Source of the DNA: Kiritimatiellia bacterium
Lineage (GTDB): Bacteria; Verrucomicrobiota; Kiritimatiellia; CAIVKH01
Reading direction: 5' to 3'
Length of the DNA stretch: 64,000 nucleotides
NCBI GenBank assembly: GCA_027493775.1
Contig: JAOSKE010000002.1
Coordinates: 595,435-659,434, forward strand
Shown here: positions 61,223 through 64,000 of the stretch, piece after piece
Numbering within the stretch: the first letter of the stretch is position 1
Layout: every line of letters begins with the position of its first letter
Notes under the pieces: generated by a model
What the model was told of the DNA's origin: nothing
The model's input: only the letters and a program-made list of their open reading frames with translations
The model's database searches: none
Made by a program: the position numbers and the translations under genes

Positions 61223-61834
61223 TTATTCAGTCGGGTCAGCCTGCCCCGCTTCTTCGACCTGTTTGACGCCTTCGCAGATGATGTGAATGGTGATCTCGTT
61301 CCCGATAATGAGGTCGCCGCCGGCAAGCGTGCCAGCATAGGTGATACCATAATCGCGACGGTCAATCTTCGTCGCGCCCTCGAACCCTACGCGGGTCTCG
61401 CCGGACATATCGGTGATCGGGCCATAGATGGTGATGGGCAGCGCGATTTCTTTGGTAACATCGCGAATGGTGAGGTCGCCATAGAGCGTCACCTTCCCAT
61501 CGTTTTCTTCCGCGCGCGTGGTCTTGAAGGTTATCTCCGGCCACTTTTCGGCATCAAAAAAATTGGCCGAACGCAAATCTTCGTCACGCGGTTGAACTCG
61601 AGTATCCACGCTGGCCACCTGAATGGTTGCCTCGGCGCGAAACGTACTCAAATCAGCCGGGTCATAGCCGAAGTCACCGGTGAATTCGTTGAAGGTCCCT
61701 TTCACGGTTGAAATGCCCGTGTGTCGGACGCCGAACTCGATTTCGGTGTGCATCGGATCCACCTTGAATGAGTCGGCAAAAGTAGCGCTTGCGACCACGC
61801 CAGCGCCAAGTAGTGCAATCAATAATTTTGGCAT
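61223..61834 (-). CDS. Exported YceI-family protein
   Basis: This 203-residue protein has a signal peptide (LLIALLGAGVVASATFA) and the YceI barrel with FKVDPMHTEIEFGVRH, VDTRVQPRDEDLRSANFFD and KIDRRDYGITY. It is the first of the three YceI genes. The AGGAGAA site is good. The gap 61000-61222 to the next copy holds no gene I can support. The ligand is unknown. Confidence 0.92.
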   Translation of the reverse strand: MPKLLIALLGAGVVASATFADSFKVDPMHTEIEFGVRHTGISTVKGTFNEFTGDFGYDPADLSTFRAEATIQVASVDTRVQPRDEDLRSANFFDAEKWPEITFKTTRAEENDGKVTLYGDLTIRDVTKEIALPITIYGPITDMSGETRVGFEGATKIDRRDYGITYAGTLAGGDLIIGNEITIHIICEGVKQVEEAGQADPTE

Positions 61835-61916
61835 AACGTTCTCCTGGGTTTATGAGGGCTTCGACACAAAACTCAAAACACGCGTTCAATCGCCGTGCGA
61901 TTGGAAAACACTACGC

Positions 61917-63431
61917 TCAACGCGCCTCGACCGCAAGCAGGCCAACCGCAACACCCTCGTATGGCTCGGCAAGACGGGCAACCTGATCAAGCAGGGCGCG
62001 CCCCTTTACCCGCTTGGCGACGGCGACCAGCGCCGCAAGCGCATCATCCGTGGAGCGTCCCGATGGCGCAAGGGTTGTCGTGTCCACAAGCACAAGACGC
62101 CCGCCTTCCGCGAGTGCAATGGGCTGCGCCTCGTAATTGCTCTCCATCCCGGCGCACAAGGCCGGGCCGACGAGGGCTTGCAACACCTCAACCTCCTCAT
62201 CCGAGCGCCAATGCAGCATGGCTATGGATGGGCCAGCAACAGCAACGGCGCATTGATTACGCGCCAAATCCACCACCCCATAGATCAGGGAAACAGACTC
62301 GCTTTCGGGCAGTTCCTTCGCAACCAGCGAACTGAGAACGCGCAAAACAGTGGCGGGACTTTGCAGATCAACATAGACCGTCGCCGCGCCGGAAATCGCG
62401 CTGGCACGCTCCGCCAATGTCGCCAGCGCAGTGCGCACCAGCATGCGGACCATCGCGTCGCTCGCGGATGCGCCGGAAATAGACGCGAGATAAAACCCAA
62501 CGTGATCCTGATCCACATCGAACACCGCCGCCGGGCTGCGACCGGAAAGGGCGGCGCGGAGGTAATACTCGTCGAAAATCATGCGCGGCTCACCGGAAGA
62601 CGGCCTTGACCACGAGTGCATCGCCTCCAACTCGGAAAGTTGGGCATTGGTTCGGCGCAACAATTCGTGGCGCACGGCAAGTTCCTCGTTGAGCCGCTTG
62701 ATTTCTTCAAACGCAGCGGTCTGTTGGTAATACAAATGGACAATCAGGGTGAGCAGAACCCCGATCAGCAGCCACACGGAAACAATCACCACCTGCACGA
62801 CCCGCCATTTCAAACTCACGGTATGCGCGGTGATATCCACGCCGATAATGGCAACTGTGCGCCCATCCGTTCCGCGAACCGGGGCGTATCCCGAAATCAC
62901 ATCGGGATACGGAGGGTCCGGACTGACGGCGGCATCCGCCGATGGCCGCTCCCACGCCTCGACCATCGCGGGCAATTTCGAGGCGTCGTACGGCGCACCG
63001 GGCAACTGGCTCACCTCGTCCGGCCCGATTTTTCCATCACCATCGAAGTCGCGCGCGGGCGCGTCCACAATGTATTGGTACGCATATACCGGCGAAAACG
63101 GTTCCGGCGAACGGCGCATCGCATAAATAAAACGAACGTCGGAATTGTCCTCGATTAAGCGTGCGAGGTGGCGTTGTACGGAGGCGTACGCGGGGGTGTT
63201 CGCATCGGCCGCGTCGTGGATTTGCTCCAGCAAATCCTCTTCAATCCCCGCTGCGGATGCGATGGCGACACCCTTAACATGATGACGAATCTCATTGATG
63301 ATCGCGCGGTGACTGATCACATAAAGAAACACGAAAGGAAGGGCTGCGGCCAGCCACGCGATTAGGATCCACCCTAGCGAAGAATGCCTCTTCGGGTCTT
63401 GCCGCTTTTCCGTTGTCTCCGTCGCGTCCAC
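61917..63431 (-). CDS. Membrane sensor with a degenerate SpoIIE/PP2C-like domain
   Basis: This is a 504-residue protein. TM1 (about 20-40) and TM2 (about 215-238) enclose a periplasmic domain with an EF-hand-like DFDGDGKIGPDEV (about 128-140) and a PAS/Cache-like end (VAIIGVDITAHTVSL). A coiled-coil follows (about 245-275). The C-terminal region (about 290-504) has the length and pattern of SpoIIE-type phosphatases, as in FDVDQDHVGFYLASISGASA, where active enzymes have DVSGHG. The metal-binding Asp residues are largely missing, so it is probably not catalytic. The start is a GTG with an AAGGAG site. Confidence 0.65.
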   Translation of the reverse strand: MDATETTEKRQDPKRHSSLGWILIAWLAAALPFVFLYVISHRAIINEIRHHVKGVAIASAAGIEEDLLEQIHDAADANTPAYASVQRHLARLIEDNSDVRFIYAMRRSPEPFSPVYAYQYIVDAPARDFDGDGKIGPDEVSQLPGAPYDASKLPAMVEAWERPSADAAVSPDPPYPDVISGYAPVRGTDGRTVAIIGVDITAHTVSLKWRVVQVVIVSVWLLIGVLLTLIVHLYYQQTAAFEEIKRLNEELAVRHELLRRTNAQLSELEAMHSWSRPSSGEPRMIFDEYYLRAALSGRSPAAVFDVDQDHVGFYLASISGASASDAMVRMLVRTALATLAERASAISGAATVYVDLQSPATVLRVLSSLVAKELPESESVSLIYGVVDLARNQCAVAVAGPSIAMLHWRSDEEVEVLQALVGPALCAGMESNYEAQPIALAEGGRLVLVDTTTLAPSGRSTDDALAALVAVAKRVKGRALLDQVARLAEPYEGVAVGLLAVEAR

Positions 63432-63522
63432 CCATATCTCCTTGATCGCCGGACCAGCGCCTTCAATTTAACCGCCCCATGCGAATGCCATACTACCGCA
63501 GACAAAGAAGAACGTATAGCGT

Positions 63523-64000
63523 TCAATTTCCGCCATCTGTGGACGCAAGCAAACCGTCTGCAATCCAGCGCACTTCATCGTCCGAAAACGGATTGTATGG
63601 CCCCTGTTTTGCGCGAAGCGCATTGCACAGACGCGACGCCAATTCCGGGTCACTCCACCCCATCGCAAACTTCCGCAATTCGCGCAGCAACGCATCCGCG
63701 CCAATCGAGCGATAGCGATCATGCAAAATGTGCAAAACCAAGTCGCGATGATACTCCTTGCGCACGGCACGGGCGATAAACGGAAGTGCGCGCGGAAAGT
63801 CAATCAGGCCCAATGCCCGAAGCGCCTCGCCCTCCTGACCGGAATCTACAAAGCGGAGCACCGCACGGAATGCGTCGCTATCCCTGTAACCCTGCAACGC
63901 GGTGATCAGCGCACGGGTCAACTGAGAGGTTGTGGACTCCGCATCAAGTTTTGTCGCGAGAATCGAGGCCGCGCCCGGAATTTCATCCACGGTACAAAGC
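63523..64000 (-). CDS. HEAT-repeat-like protein, N-terminus beyond the window
   Basis: The reading runs off the right edge without a clear start, though GTG 63990 is possible. It has repeated two-helix units (ALITALQGYRDSDAFRAVLRFVD, EALRALGLIDFPRALPFIARAV) typical of HEAT-like adaptor proteins. It lies upstream of the membrane sensor on the same strand with a 91-base gap and may be its partner. Function is unknown. Confidence 0.7.
   Translation of the reverse strand, partial: LCTVDEIPGAASILATKLDAESTTSQLTRALITALQGYRDSDAFRAVLRFVDSGQEGEALRALGLIDFPRALPFIARAVRKEYHRDLVLHILHDRYRSIGADALLRELRKFAMGWSDPELASRLCNALRAKQGPYNPFSDDEVRWIADGLLASTDGGN

Overview
The window is about 64 kb of a GC-rich genome from a diderm, LPS-making bacterium. 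MsbA, an LpxC homologue, a heptosyltransferase-like protein, an Mla/Pqi lipid-transport operon and several lipoproteins all point to an outer membrane. A PEP-CTERM protein, diphosphomevalonate decarboxylase, the order hom-apgM-lysC-cimA, and paired TTCCAANNNTTGGAA repeats fit the PVC superphylum best, perhaps Kiritimatiellota or Verrucomicrobiota. That placement is inference from gene content and memory of those genomes. No 16S rRNA, tRNA or CRISPR array was seen.

Layout. 1-1.6 kb: rpsD and a convergent aquaporin sharing a bidirectional terminator. 1.8-9.4 kb (+): a PEBP-family protein, a GH31 lipoprotein, a solute-binding protein fused to an ABC permease, and a second permease with a very large periplasmic insertion, together a glycan-use locus without its own ATPase. 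9.8-18 kb: YjbQ, trxB-msbA, dUTPase, aroD, a GGDEF protein and an HD-GYP protein, ferredoxin, and a PEP-CTERM protein. 18-24 kb: mvaD, a large secreted alpha-amylase, and hpf with a small putative DNA-binding protein. 24-34 kb (-): the Mla/Pqi operon, preceded by a giant exonuclease-RecQ-UvrD fusion gene that is split by an IS1380-family insertion sequence. 34-42.6 kb (-): a reductive pyrimidine catabolism operon (transporter, aminotransferase, alanine dehydrogenase, PreT, PreA, semialdehyde dehydrogenase). 42.8-49 kb (-): valS-lpxC-polX-HAD. 49-54 kb: META lipoprotein, DUF2235 hydrolase, methyltransferase, pirin, GT9. 54-59.5 kb (-): hom-apgM-lysC-cimA behind a Thr/Ile leader peptide and terminator. 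59.7-64 kb (-): three YceI proteins, a membrane sensor with a degenerate phosphatase-like domain, and a HEAT-like protein cut by the window edge.

How the genes work together. The clearest regulated unit is the aspartate-family/isoleucine operon. Its leader peptide carries nine consecutive Thr/Ile codons, followed by a terminator that can be replaced by an antiterminator. The pyrimidine operon couples beta-alanine transamination to alanine dehydrogenase, but the two hydrolytic steps are not in the window.

Data quality. At least 17 single-base frameshifts interrupt 15 otherwise intact genes, some of them normally essential (lpxC, hom, cimA). Most lie in homopolymers and each is repaired by adding or removing one base. 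I read these as sequencing or assembly errors and annotate the full-length genes across them. The IS insertion looks like a real event, because removing the element plus one CTAG restores the frame exactly.
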